Source: Bryobacterales bacterium (GTDB lineage: Bacteria; Acidobacteriota; Terriglobia; Bryobacterales; Bryobacteraceae). Taken from it: 61,596 nt of DNA. The notes under the pieces are model-generated. The model did no database searches. It saw only the letters and a program-made list of their open reading frames with translations, and had not been told where the DNA came from. Of this stretch, positions 8,592-17,299 are shown piece by piece. The translations under genes were made by a program, and so were the position numbers. The first letter of the stretch is position 1. Each line of letters opens with the position of its first letter. The stretch is from NCBI GenBank assembly GCA_020846745.1, contig JADLDI010000110.1, positions 1 through 61,596 of the forward strand. The letters run 5' to 3'.

Positions 8592-9334
8592 TTCCAGTCG
8601 GGGCGCAACCATACGCCCCCGCAGCCATTCTCCTGTCGGGTGAGCGTGAGGTTTTGCCGAGTTGCGGTGTGGTTGATGAAGATCACTAGATTTGTGGGGT
8701 CATACTCCGCTCCCGTCGAAGATCCTTCGACGTGCAGCACATAGACTCCATCCGGGACTGTCGGAAGAATGAACCCACCCTCCGAATCGGACTTGGAGCG
8801 GAAGGATTCCTGTGTTCTGGCATTCCGCAATTCGACAGCGGCCCCAGGAAGTGGCACGGTTCTGCCATGGGACAGATTCCAAAGCACGGTGCCACCTGTA
8901 CCCGGCTGCCACTCGCGAACGTTGCCCGAAACCAGCCGCATGGACATGCCGTAGTCACCCCATTTGTAGTTCAGGTGGCCCTTCGCTCTGAGCGATGAAT
9001 TCGAAAGCACGTGGAAGCAGTGATAGCCCGCGCTGATTCCCATGTATGTAGCGCTGATCCAGTAGTCACCGGTAGGCAAGCCACGAATCCGCGCTTTGCC
9101 GGTTGCGTCGGTCAGGCCGGTGAAATAAGGCTGGTCCTTCGCGGGGGTTCGTATCTCTACCGACACGCCCGCCAGCGGGTGTTTTTCAAGTTTTACGACC
9201 ACCGTAAAATCACGGCTGACTTCCTTACCGCGATTTAGGCACGAAACAAGCGAGCAGGCTTGAGACGCTGGCGGCGACCATAGAAATGCTGTAAAAAGTA
9301 AGGCTTCAAGCCGATGCTTGCACCTGTTGTCCAC
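8588..9334 (-). CDS. secreted protein with carboxypeptidase-regulatory-like repeats
   Basis: A signal peptide-like N-terminus (ALLFTAFLWSPPASQA, then Cys) is followed by two beta-sandwich segments of the carboxypeptidase-regulatory type. One is near residues 45-90 (LAGVSVEIRTP, GKARIRGLPTGDYWI) and one near 160-215 (LPGAAVELRNA, GFILPTVPDGVYVLHV). Such domains are common in secreted acidobacterial proteins and often act as spacers or binding modules. The stop codon overlaps the start of the DUF5984-like gene by four bases, so the two form a unit. The specific role is unknown. Confidence 0.55.
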   Translation of the reverse strand: MDNRCKHRLEALLFTAFLWSPPASQACSLVSCLNRGKEVSRDFTVVVKLEKHPLAGVSVEIRTPAKDQPYFTGLTDATGKARIRGLPTGDYWISATYMGISAGYHCFHVLSNSSLRAKGHLNYKWGDYGMSMRLVSGNVREWQPGTGGTVLWNLSHGRTVPLPGAAVELRNARTQESFRSKSDSEGGFILPTVPDGVYVLHVEGSSTGAEYDPTNLVIFINHTATRQNLTLTRQENGCGGVWLRPDWK

Positions 9335-9497
9335 TAGGAACCTCTACACGGAGGATTGTAACGCCACCGGTGCCAGCGCCCCAAGGACCATCCGAGTCCG
9401 GGATTCAGCAGGTTCAAGCCGAAATCCATGGGCACACGCGGGAACAAACACCCGGTCTGAAGCGGTCTAGTCTAGAGATGTAACGACAAGTGGAATC

Positions 9498-10190
9498 ATG
9501 AGGATTCGGTACAGGGTCACAAGCGCAATAGCGCTGGCCGCTCTCGGCTTGCCAATTCTGTTGGCGTTGTTGCCGTCAACTGCGCCAAAGAGTACAGTCC
9601 CTCCACCAGAGCCCGGCGTCATACGCTGGGACCCCTGCAAGGCGTGGGTGCAATATGGCCCAGCCGATAGGGTGGCTGTGCTTCTTTTGTTCAGTGCTTT
9701 TCTGGTGTTCGCAGTGAGCGGTCTGCGGAACAGGCCCGGCCCCAGATGGCTTGCAATTTCCGGCATGTTCGCCATTCCCATGGTGGTGGCCTCAGACTGG
9801 TGGCGGATTTCGGCGAACTGTTACAGCAAATCGGGGCTAGTTTCCACGTGCGTGTGGCTGAGTGCAGTCACCGGAATGTTCCTGCATCACGCCTTTCAGC
9901 CGCGCGCGCCAGTCAGAACGGACCCACGTGGCCCGGCAACGAGACGCCAACAAATCAACCACTTCGTGCATCGAAGCGCGTTGCCGTCGTTCCTGATTAC
10001 GCTGCTGACGTGGGCGCTTCTGAATCAGTTCAGGGCTCTCACGTATGATGGCGACAATCCCAACCGCATTCACGGGGCGATCATTGCCGTTCAGCAGTTG
10101 GTTGCTTGGGCGGCTGCGGCGCTGTTTGTTGTTGCTGTCGCTGTGGGCTTGCACGCGCTGATATCGCAGCTGCGGACTGTGGACACGTAA
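9498..10190 (+). CDS. multi-pass membrane protein of unknown function
   Basis: This 230-residue protein has about five hydrophobic segments, including residues 8-26, 56-75, 85-105, 115-130 and 190-218. The loop between the first two is proline-rich. No family motif is recognised. It is transcribed divergently from the secreted protein at 9334 and is followed 24 bases later by another membrane protein, so the pair probably forms an operon. Confidence 0.5.
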   Translation: MRIRYRVTSAIALAALGLPILLALLPSTAPKSTVPPPEPGVIRWDPCKAWVQYGPADRVAVLLLFSAFLVFAVSGLRNRPGPRWLAISGMFAIPMVVASDWWRISANCYSKSGLVSTCVWLSAVTGMFLHHAFQPRAPVRTDPRGPATRRQQINHFVHRSALPSFLITLLTWALLNQFRALTYDGDNPNRIHGAIIAVQQLVAWAAAALFVVAVAVGLHALISQLRTVDT

Positions 10191-10213
10191 CGACTAGGGG
10201 AGTTTATCGTTCC

Positions 10214-10723
10214 ATGTTGCGGATTGTTTACAAGTGGATTCTCCCAGTTCTCCATACCGGGGTGTACCTGCTGCTGGTGTGGTACGGGTGCATGTATCGC
10301 CCGACTTGGGAGAGCCAATTTCGCCACTGGATGAAACCAGAGCCACCGGTCGCCGGGGGATGGGACCCGGTCTGGATAGACGGCCCTGCATCAATTCAGG
10401 AGCAGGTGGCCTTCGGAATGAACGCCCCTGCGGTGCTTGCAGCCATGCTACTACTCGTTCCTTTTGATTCGCTCCTGCATACCGGCGCGTCAAAGGAACT
10501 CGCCGCGCACGCGCTTTCCCTTTTGCTCACTCCTGTGATGTGGTACTTAATCGGTGCTCGCCGTCCAGGGTCCGCTACGCCGCGCCAACACCGCGCGTCC
10601 TGGACCGCTCCGCGCCGTTCGGCTGGAAGTAGTAATCGCGACGGGCAGCTCCGACGGAAACTCTCAACTGGGTTCCGCCAAAGAAGTGTGTTGACCAAGG
10701 GGGGCCCGCTCATGGAAGGCTGA
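10214..10723 (+). CDS. small membrane protein with frayed C-terminus
   Basis: Starting at the ATG at 10214 (MLRIVYKWILPVLHTGVYLL), the product is 169 residues with three hydrophobic segments, near residues 5-25, 65-85 and 95-115. The last 50 residues (from RRPGSATPRQ) are basic, low in hydrophobic content and read like non-coding sequence, so the gene may have lost its true end by frameshift near 10560. An interspersed repeat lies just downstream. Function unknown. Confidence 0.4.
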   Translation: MLRIVYKWILPVLHTGVYLLLVWYGCMYRPTWESQFRHWMKPEPPVAGGWDPVWIDGPASIQEQVAFGMNAPAVLAAMLLLVPFDSLLHTGASKELAAHALSLLLTPVMWYLIGARRPGSATPRQHRASWTAPRRSAGSSNRDGQLRRKLSTGFRQRSVLTKGGPLMEG

Positions 10724-10763
10724 CCACCTCGACCCAGGTCAGAGAAGCCAGTCGAACGCAACG

Positions 10764-10947
10764 CGTGCCGCAGCTTCGTGCGGTGGCACGGGTCGAGACC
10801 CGTCGCTCGCGGGATTGAGAAAAAACGCGGCCCCCGCCCTGACGGTTGGGGGTCCGTTTCCGGTGCAGTGCGTGTTGGCAGCGGTTTAGAGAGTGTGACG
10901 CCGGATCGCATGCACCACGGGCTCACGCACCGTGGTTCGGTTACGAC
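10764..10947 (-). repeat. interspersed repeat copy C
   Basis: Read on the minus strand this copy contains AACACGCACTGC, a CCGGAAACGG block, CCAACCGTCAGGGCGG and TTTTTTCTCAATCCCGC. It matches the copy at 34829-34993 almost base for base over about 90 bases. Its 5' part (GTAACCGAACCACGG) matches the copy at 18390-18515. It occupies the gap between the membrane-protein pair and the GntR operon, which otherwise holds no gene. Confidence 0.65.
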
Positions 10948-11003
10948 ATTGGGTGCTTGTTTGCAATGATGGCTGCGACGCCCTGAGGGGCGTGGGCTAG
11001 CGC

Positions 11004-11642
11004 TTACGTCCCGAACAATTTCAACATCCGGTCGCGCGATGTATCGATGTGGCGCGCCATGGCGCGCGATGCTTCGACGGGCTGCCGCGCCTCGATCGCC
11101 TGCATGATTTCCGTATGCAGAATCCGCTGCGAATCCCGCTGTGTCGACAACACATCGAGCCGGTGAACGTGCTGCAGGGTCAGCTTCAATTGCTCGAGCA
11201 TATACTTGTTGCGCGCGATTTCCGACAGCCGGATGTGGAACGCTTCGTTCGCCTTCACGAACTTTTGGAAATCCATCTCGTGGTCTTCCCCCTGGATGGT
11301 TGCGCGCAGCCCGACGATCTCATCCGGGTTCGCACCCGTGGCGGCGCGTTCCGCGGCAAAGCACTCCAGCACCTTGCGGTACTCATACATCTCCACCACT
11401 TCGCGGATCGAAATGAGCGGAATCATGTGGCCCTTGTGGCGGATCCGCTGTACCCAGTTCTCTTTCGACAGCAGATTGAACGCCTCGCGAATCGGCGTGC
11501 GGGACGTGCTGCACTGCCGCGCCAGCTCCACCTCCGACAAAAACTCGCCGGGCCGCAGCCGCCCGTCGAGAATCCATGTTTTCAATAACCGGTATACCCG
11601 GTCGACTTCGCCTTCTTTATTCGATTTCGCCTTACGCGGCAT
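11004..11642 (-). CDS. GntR-family (FCD) transcriptional regulator
   Basis: The first 70 residues form a winged helix-turn-helix with the GntR signature (GEFLSEVELARQC, STSRTPIREAFNLL). The C-terminal part is the all-helical FCD ligand domain (VVEMYEYRKVLECFAAERA). The ATG at 11642 is 8 bases after the stop of the aminotransferase gene and gives 212 residues, usual for the family. As last gene of the six-gene operon it probably controls that operon in response to a small carboxylic or sugar-acid ligand. A GTATAC-rich site upstream of the first gene is a candidate operator. Confidence 0.85.
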   Translation of the reverse strand: MPRKAKSNKEGEVDRVYRLLKTWILDGRLRPGEFLSEVELARQCSTSRTPIREAFNLLSKENWVQRIRHKGHMIPLISIREVVEMYEYRKVLECFAAERAATGANPDEIVGLRATIQGEDHEMDFQKFVKANEAFHIRLSEIARNKYMLEQLKLTLQHVHRLDVLSTQRDSQRILHTEIMQAIEARQPVEASRAMARHIDTSRDRMLKLFGT

Positions 11643-11649
11643 CTGTTTA

Positions 11650-12774
11650 TTAAGTCTTAAGCGCCGGTAGTGCGTCAAACAGGCGCTTCAGATCCCCTTC
11701 GTTGTTATAAAAATGGACGGCCGCGCGAACGCGGTTGTCCCCGGCCCAAACGATCACTCCGGCGCGCTCAAGCGCCTGTTTTGCCGCCAGGGGTTCCGGG
11801 TGCGAGAACGACACGATGCCCGCCCAACAGGCCTCGTCCGCCGGCGTCAACACTTCGAACCCAGCCCGCTCGATACGCTTCCGCAGCTCGCGCACCAGCG
11901 GCCGGAACTCATCCTCAATCCGCGCCACGCCCCGCTCGAGCAGCAGCTTGATCCCCTGCTCGAGCGCATACAGCGCGGCGTAATTCGGCATGCCCGCGAG
12001 CAGCCGCGCCGCACCGGGCTTATAGTCGAACCGCTCGAAGCGGTACGGCGTGAACAGCGGCGTGACCGCGTACCAGCCTGTAATGCCCGGTTCAAAGGAA
12101 TCGCGCAGCCGCGGCCCCAGATACACCACGCCCGCTCCGTGCAAACCCATCATCCACTTGTAGCTGGACGACACCAGGTAATCGATGCCTTCGAGCGGCA
12201 GCACCGCCCGGCCCAGGCCCTGCGTCGCATCCACCGACAACAGCGCGCCCGCTTTGGCCGCCGCCGCGCCGAGTTCGGGCAAATAAGGCAATCGCGTGCC
12301 CGTCTTGAAACTGACAAAGCTCACCGAAACCAGCCGTGTCCGCGGCGTAAACCGGCTTTTGAAGTCTTCGAGCGTGAGAACGCCGCCGTTCGCCTCGATC
12401 ACGATCACCTTCACGCCTTGCTTCTGCAGCTTCAGCCACGGATACACGTTCGACGGAAACTCGAGGTCCGTGATGATCACCTCGTCGCCTTCGCGCCAGT
12501 CGATCGAATGCGCCAGCAGGTTCAACCCTTCGCTAGCGCTCGACATTACCGCCACACTATCCGCCGGAGCGCCTAACAGCGCCGCTGCCGTTTCCGTCGC
12601 ACGCTTCTCGGTCGCATAAAAATCCGGCCGTCCGCTCGACCCGCGCGCTTTCGACTTGGTGTATCCCGCCGCTCCCTGCTGCCCCACCAGCGGCAACAGT
12701 CCTTCGGCCGCCGTATCTAAATACGCCACCTCGGACAGGTAAGGAAATTGGGCTCTCAATTCGCCTTCATTCAT
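11650..12774 (-). CDS. class V aminotransferase (PLP-dependent)
   Basis: The fold is that of class V aminotransferases and cysteine-desulfurase-like enzymes: N-terminal YLDTAAEGLLP, the substrate/PLP loop SSASEGLNLLAHS, the PLP-contacting SVDATQGLG, and the Schiff-base lysine in SSSYKWMMG near residue 206. The length (374 residues) is typical. The start at 12774 (MNEGELRAQFPYLS) overlaps the M20 gene's stop by 8 bases, whereas the upstream in-frame start lies deep in that gene. The substrate cannot be told from sequence; the operon suggests an amino compound released by the M20 hydrolase. Confidence 0.8.
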   Translation of the reverse strand: MNEGELRAQFPYLSEVAYLDTAAEGLLPLVGQQGAAGYTKSKARGSSGRPDFYATEKRATETAAALLGAPADSVAVMSSASEGLNLLAHSIDWREGDEVIITDLEFPSNVYPWLKLQKQGVKVIVIEANGGVLTLEDFKSRFTPRTRLVSVSFVSFKTGTRLPYLPELGAAAAKAGALLSVDATQGLGRAVLPLEGIDYLVSSSYKWMMGLHGAGVVYLGPRLRDSFEPGITGWYAVTPLFTPYRFERFDYKPGAARLLAGMPNYAALYALEQGIKLLLERGVARIEDEFRPLVRELRKRIERAGFEVLTPADEACWAGIVSFSHPEPLAAKQALERAGVIVWAGDNRVRAAVHFYNNEGDLKRLFDALPALKT

Positions 12775-13909
12775 GGAAGTCCACCAAAAACCTGCGATAA
12801 AAGTCGGTGGCTTGCTCAACCTGCCGGCAATCCACCCACTCCACCGCCGCGTGGGCCTGATCGATGCTGCCTGGTCCGTAGATTATACTCGGCACGCCAA
12901 TGCGCGCCAGCTTGCTCGCGTCGCTCCCATACGGAACGCCCACGGGCTCCCCATCCAATCCGATCCCGTTCAGCACCTGCGATGCGCAGCGCACCATCGC
13001 TTGGCCGGGCGCGGTGTTCAACGCTTCGTCCGCCAGCATGGGCGCTTCCTGCCATGCATTGAAGCCCAGCGAATCGAAGAACCGGCCATAGTACTCGTGC
13101 ACCGCCGCCGAGTCCTCTCCCGGCAGCAAGCGCCGGTCGATCTCAACCGTGCACCAATCGGGAACGAAGTTCACCTGCACGCCCCCGTGGATTACGCCGA
13201 CGTTCAGTGTGCCGGGGCCAAGCAGCGGATGCTTATGCTCCGCCAGTTTGCGATTCTCCTCGGCCAGCGCCAGCACCAGCCGCGACATGTTCTCGATCGC
13301 GTTCACACCCAGGTGCGGCTTCGAACTGTGGGCCGCGCGCCCGCGCGTATTCACCTTCCAACGCAGCACGCCTTTGCTCGCGATCACCAGCCGCAACTCG
13401 GTCGGCTCCGCGACGATCGCGGCCACCGCCGGGTCTGCTTCCTTCTTCAACTCCGCGCAGAGCTTCAGCACGCCGCGGAACGAATACTCCTCGTCGGCGG
13501 CCGCGCAGAGCCATACCTCATGCGGCGGCTTGATGCCCTGTTCCGCCAGCTCCGCCATCGCCACCATCATGCCGGCCAGCCCCGCCTTTGTATCGCAGGA
13601 ACCACGGCCGTACATCAGCCCGTTTTTGATCACCGGATCGAACGGATCGATCGTCATACCGTTGATCGACGCGGTGTCCATATGGGCTTCGAGGATCACC
13701 TTGCGACGGCTCTCGCCCGGCAACCGCACGATCAGGTTCGGACTGCCCGGATAGGCCTCCTGCTCCCACGTTTCCAGCCCGAGCGGCTCAAAGAACTTCT
13801 TCACGTAGGCCGCCATTGCGGCTTCCGATACTCCGTTGTCGTAAGCCGGATTGATGCTTTTGATGCGTATCAAATCCGCGAGCACCGACAACACACGCGA
13901 TGTGCTCAT
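12767..13909 (-). CDS. M20-family metallopeptidase/amidohydrolase (ArgE/DapE type)
   Basis: All family motifs are present: AHMDT with the first metal His and bridging Asp, GRGSCDTKAG, the catalytic and metal glutamates in AADEEYS, AEPTEL, the dimerisation-domain AAHSSKPHLG, and a C-terminal PYGSDASKL with a final metal His in DQAHAAVEW. Such enzymes remove an acyl or amino-acid group from an amide. The ATG at 13909 overlaps the MFS gene's TGA as ATGA, giving 380 residues. Its partner genes suggest deacylation of an imported N-acyl amino compound, which is inference. Confidence 0.85.
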   Translation of the reverse strand: MSTSRVLSVLADLIRIKSINPAYDNGVSEAAMAAYVKKFFEPLGLETWEQEAYPGSPNLIVRLPGESRRKVILEAHMDTASINGMTIDPFDPVIKNGLMYGRGSCDTKAGLAGMMVAMAELAEQGIKPPHEVWLCAAADEEYSFRGVLKLCAELKKEADPAVAAIVAEPTELRLVIASKGVLRWKVNTRGRAAHSSKPHLGVNAIENMSRLVLALAEENRKLAEHKHPLLGPGTLNVGVIHGGVQVNFVPDWCTVEIDRRLLPGEDSAAVHEYYGRFFDSLGFNAWQEAPMLADEALNTAPGQAMVRCASQVLNGIGLDGEPVGVPYGSDASKLARIGVPSIIYGPGSIDQAHAAVEWVDCRQVEQATDFYRRFLVDFHE

Positions 13910-15120
13910 GTTTTCGTTTTCCTCCACGTCACAGGGCGCAGCTCACCGAGCAGCGCCAGATAACAAAAAGCTCCCGCCAGCACCACGACTGTCGCGGCCA
14001 CAAAGGCCCACCAGAACGACCCCAGCCGGCCGACGATAAACCCCGTCAGCGCCGGCGATACCACTCCGCCCAAATTGCCCACGGCATTCTGCACGCCGCT
14101 CCAACGCCCCGCCGCTTCCGGACCCGACAGCGTCTGCGTGATCGCCCAGACGTTCGATGTATAGACGCCCATCGAGAACAGCGCGGCGGAGATGAGGATG
14201 ACCGAATGCTGGGCGCTGTTGACGAATGCCGCCGGCAGCAACAACAGTCCGCAGCCCAACAAACCGACGACGCAGAACCCGCGCCGCACCTTTGTCGGCG
14301 ACGCGCCATTCCGGATCCAACGGTCCGACAGCCACCCGCCGGATACGGTGGCAATCGCCATCACGAAAAACGGCGCCGACCCGAGCACAGCCATCTCTTT
14401 CATCGAGAATCCACGCTCGCGCACCAGGTAGCTGGGCAGCCACGTCAGCATGAAATACCAGACGTAGCCGAGACAGAACATGCCAAACGACGTGGCCCAC
14501 AACTGCCGGTTGGCGAGCAGTTCGCCAAAGCTCACATTCGCGGTGGACGGCGCATCGTGGACCTTCTTTTCCTTGGGCGCAAAGATCATCCACGGGATCA
14601 GCCACAGCATGCTGCCCAATCCGACAATCAGGAACATGTTGCGCCAACCGATCTGGGTCACCACCAGTCCGCCCACCAGTGTGCTGATCGCCGGACCAAT
14701 TTTCGCCCCCACGTCCACCAGCGCGTTCGCCAATCCCAAGCGGTCTTTCTCGAAGTTCCTGACTAGAATTCGCGAGACAGCCGGGTAGGCGACACTTTCG
14801 CCCGCGCCCAGCGCCAGCCGTGCGCCGATTAGCGCGTCCAGCCGCGTGACGAAGCCGGTGGCCGCCGTTGCCATCGACCATAAGCCGTAGCTCAGCGCGT
14901 ACACCCACTTCACGTCATAGCGGTCCACCAGCCACCCGCCGACGAGCTGCAGCACGGCATACGACCAGAAGAACGCCGAAAACAGAATGCCCATTTGATC
15001 GGGCTGCAGGTCCAAATCCTTCGAAAGAAGCGGCGCCGACACCGATAGCGCCCCTCGATCGATATAGTTGATGCCAATCGACAGCACCAGCAGAAACAGC
15101 ACCAGCCCGGGCCGGTTCAT
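13906..15120 (-). CDS. MFS transporter, anion:cation symporter type
   Basis: The 404-residue protein has about twelve hydrophobic segments and the motif at loop 2-3 (GGWLVDRYDVKWVY) typical of the major facilitator superfamily. The opening NYIDRGALSVSAPLLSKDL resembles the ACS subfamily that imports hexuronates, glucarate or galactonate. The ATG overlaps the RhaT-like gene's stop (TGATG) and its own stop overlaps the M20 gene, so it is fully coupled within the operon. The substrate is probably an organic or sugar acid, which cannot be fixed from sequence. Confidence 0.85.
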   Translation of the reverse strand: MNRPGLVLFLLVLSIGINYIDRGALSVSAPLLSKDLDLQPDQMGILFSAFFWSYAVLQLVGGWLVDRYDVKWVYALSYGLWSMATAATGFVTRLDALIGARLALGAGESVAYPAVSRILVRNFEKDRLGLANALVDVGAKIGPAISTLVGGLVVTQIGWRNMFLIVGLGSMLWLIPWMIFAPKEKKVHDAPSTANVSFGELLANRQLWATSFGMFCLGYVWYFMLTWLPSYLVRERGFSMKEMAVLGSAPFFVMAIATVSGGWLSDRWIRNGASPTKVRRGFCVVGLLGCGLLLLPAAFVNSAQHSVILISAALFSMGVYTSNVWAITQTLSGPEAAGRWSGVQNAVGNLGGVVSPALTGFIVGRLGSFWWAFVAATVVVLAGAFCYLALLGELRPVTWRKTKT

Positions 15121-16124
15121 CAGGCTTTGCTCCCGTTCATGATGCCCAGCAGCGCAATCGAGATCATCAGCAACCCGAGGCCGTATGCCAGCTGCCGCTT
15201 ATTTGCCGCCGGCGCGCCGGACCATTCGCCCGTGCCAAGCCCCACCAGGTTCGCCACAATCACCATGCCGGACATCAGCATAGCCCAGCCTAGTGAAGGT
15301 CCCAGGGGACCCAGCAGGCGCGCACCCACTCCATACAACGACATGCCCGCCAGCCACATCGCGCCCATCAGGGCCGCCAGCACAATGCCGCGCCCGGCGC
15401 CCGGTTTCCGATAGTTCTTCGAGGTCTGGTTTTTCTTCAAGAGGATGCCCGCATAGCCCGCATTCCAGGCAAACAGCGGCAGCGTCAGCAAGGTCCACAG
15501 TGCGTTGCCCGCCAGGTGCGAAGCCACGCCCAATTCCTGCGCATGCTGTGTCACCTCGGCCCCGAAGTTGAACCCCAGGTTGCCGCATGCCGACAAAATG
15601 CCGGACCCCGCGCAGATCAGCACGCCCCGCGTGTACGACCGTCCTTGCGCCGTCTTCTCTTTCCACCGTCCGGCCAGCGAACACACCGCCACCCCGGCCA
15701 GCATGAGCAGCAGCGCCGCCCCGGTGAGCAGCGACAGGTTCATGTTCCAGTTCGCCGGAGGCGCCGTAATCAGCGGAATCAGCGTGCCGCCCACGGTCGC
15801 CACGCCAAGAATGACCGCGAACCCCAGCGCCACGCCCAGCGCATCCACGCCCAGCCCGAACGTCACCGCGCCCACTCCCCACAACGTGCCGAACACAAGT
15901 ACGGTCACCAACACACTGGGCGAGCAGCGGGCGTAGACGTCAAACACCTGGGGAATGGTAATGAACGCCAGCACCCACGGCGAGATCAGATAGGCCGTAA
16001 CCGCAAAGATCAGCCAGTAGTTCTCCCATGCCCATCCGCGGATCCATTTCGAAGGGGCCATAAAGCCCCCTTGGAAAACGCTCGCGACCGCTACCGTAAG
16101 TACGCCGGGAACAATTGATTCCAT
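15120..16124 (-). CDS. L-rhamnose-proton symporter (RhaT) family permease
   Basis: Ten hydrophobic segments and the sequence GTLWGVGAVTFGLGVDALGV mark the RhaT branch of the drug/metabolite transporter superfamily. Family members carry L-rhamnose with protons, but many genomes hold RhaT-like proteins in other sugar clusters, and no rhamnose catabolic gene lies here. The gene starts 16 bases after the Gfo/Idh gene and ends overlapping the MFS gene. Two unrelated permeases side by side in one operon are unusual and may serve two related substrates. Confidence 0.75.
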   Translation of the reverse strand: MESIVPGVLTVAVASVFQGGFMAPSKWIRGWAWENYWLIFAVTAYLISPWVLAFITIPQVFDVYARCSPSVLVTVLVFGTLWGVGAVTFGLGVDALGVALGFAVILGVATVGGTLIPLITAPPANWNMNLSLLTGAALLLMLAGVAVCSLAGRWKEKTAQGRSYTRGVLICAGSGILSACGNLGFNFGAEVTQHAQELGVASHLAGNALWTLLTLPLFAWNAGYAGILLKKNQTSKNYRKPGAGRGIVLAALMGAMWLAGMSLYGVGARLLGPLGPSLGWAMLMSGMVIVANLVGLGTGEWSGAPAANKRQLAYGLGLLMISIALLGIMNGSKA

Positions 16125-16140
16125 CCGCTGCCCCGATTCG

Positions 16141-17154
16141 CTACTCCCAATCGGTCAGCTGAACGTCTTTGCCCGAAAGCTGCGACTCCATCAAGGCCAG
16201 CGCCACACGCACCGCGCGAAACGCGTCCATCGGATTGAGCACGTCGCTCTGGCGGTTCTCGAGCACGCAATCGCAGAAGTGCGCCATCTGGTCGCGCAAA
16301 CAACCCATCGCGGAGTTGCGCACGCGCGGATCGTAAGATAGGTCCGGCGCTTCGTATCCCGTTTCGCGGAAGAACGCGAGCGGCGACGGATGCAGTTGCA
16401 ACCGCGCCACGGCTTTCGACCCCACCAGCGAGAACGCATCGTCCAGCGGCACGCCCGCTTCGAGCGGCGTCAGCCAGATTGTCTCCACAATCCCTAGCGG
16501 ACCGTCGTTGCCAAACTCGATCACGCCCCAAAATGTTTCCGCATGCTTCGGTCCCGCCGTTTGCCGCCCATACCCGCGCACCCGCGTCACCGGACGTTGC
16601 GCGTACCACAGCATCAGGTCGATGTCATGAATCGAATTCTCGATCGCCGGATGGGTCCGCCCATACCGCGGCAGCAGCGTTTTCGGACGGTTCCGCCGCG
16701 CGTGCATCGATACGATGTCGCCCAGCTTTCCCGCCTGCAGTTCGTCCTGGATAATGCCGTACTTCGTCTCAAACCGCAGCAGGTGGCCCACCATAAAGGT
16801 CCGCCCGCTTGCCTTCGCCGCTTTGATGATCGTCTGGCAGTCTGCGATGCTGGTCGCCAGCGGCTTTTCGAGAAACACATGCTTGCCGTTCGCAAGCGCC
16901 TTCAGCACCGGTTGCACGTGGTCGTCTTCGGGCGTCACTACGTCAATTGCGTCCACCTCCGGCAACGAACAGATCTCGTCCAATGACGAACACACACGGG
17001 GAATGTTGAAGTCTTTTGCGCGCTGGCGGGCGCGGTCCATGTCGACGTCATACACCGCCGCGACATTCGCCTGGCGGACCGCACGATAAGCCTGCAAATG
17101 CGATTCGCCGAATAACCCTGCACCGACCAGCCCAATGTTCACAGATGTGGGCAT
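16141..17154 (-). CDS. Gfo/Idh/MocA-family oxidoreductase
   Basis: The N-terminal Rossmann domain has GLVGAGLFGESHLQAY and the cofactor-loop motif EKPLATS, followed by the C-terminal alpha/beta domain with the usual NSIHDIDLMLW segment carrying the conserved DxxxH-like helix. Family members oxidise or epimerise sugars and cyclitols with NAD(P). The ATG at 17154 gives 337 residues and leaves out nine residues that would precede the glycine motif. It is the first gene of the operon and lies just behind a promoter-like sequence. Confidence 0.85.
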   Translation of the reverse strand: MPTSVNIGLVGAGLFGESHLQAYRAVRQANVAAVYDVDMDRARQRAKDFNIPRVCSSLDEICSLPEVDAIDVVTPEDDHVQPVLKALANGKHVFLEKPLATSIADCQTIIKAAKASGRTFMVGHLLRFETKYGIIQDELQAGKLGDIVSMHARRNRPKTLLPRYGRTHPAIENSIHDIDLMLWYAQRPVTRVRGYGRQTAGPKHAETFWGVIEFGNDGPLGIVETIWLTPLEAGVPLDDAFSLVGSKAVARLQLHPSPLAFFRETGYEAPDLSYDPRVRNSAMGCLRDQMAHFCDCVLENRQSDVLNPMDAFRAVRVALALMESQLSGKDVQLTDWE

Positions 17155-17161
17155 GCTAAGA

Positions 17162-17191
17162 AGTATACACAAGGCATACAAAATTGCCCAA
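17162..17191 (-). promoter_or_regulatory. candidate promoter and GntR operator of the six-gene operon
   Basis: On the minus strand TTGGGC and TATACT are separated by 18 bases, and the ATG at 17154 follows 8 bases after the -10 box. The overlapping sequence TGTATGCCTTGTGTATAC contains a GTATAC palindrome and an imperfect inverted repeat, as seen in operators of FCD-type GntR regulators. If the promoter is right the transcript would be nearly leaderless. Both roles are inferred. Confidence 0.4.
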
Positions 17192-17299
17192 CTTTAACTG
17201 CTATGCCCCCAAACTCCGGCAATGTCTTACGATTTGACCGTCTTTCTTCCCCCACGATTGCCCAACAGCACAGCGCTTCAAAGAAGCTAAACTGAATTC

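Noticed and set aside
13900..14766. long plus-strand frame opposite the MFS gene
   Set aside because: Arg/His/Gln-rich and free of any family pattern; it mirrors the well-supported transporter gene on the other strand.
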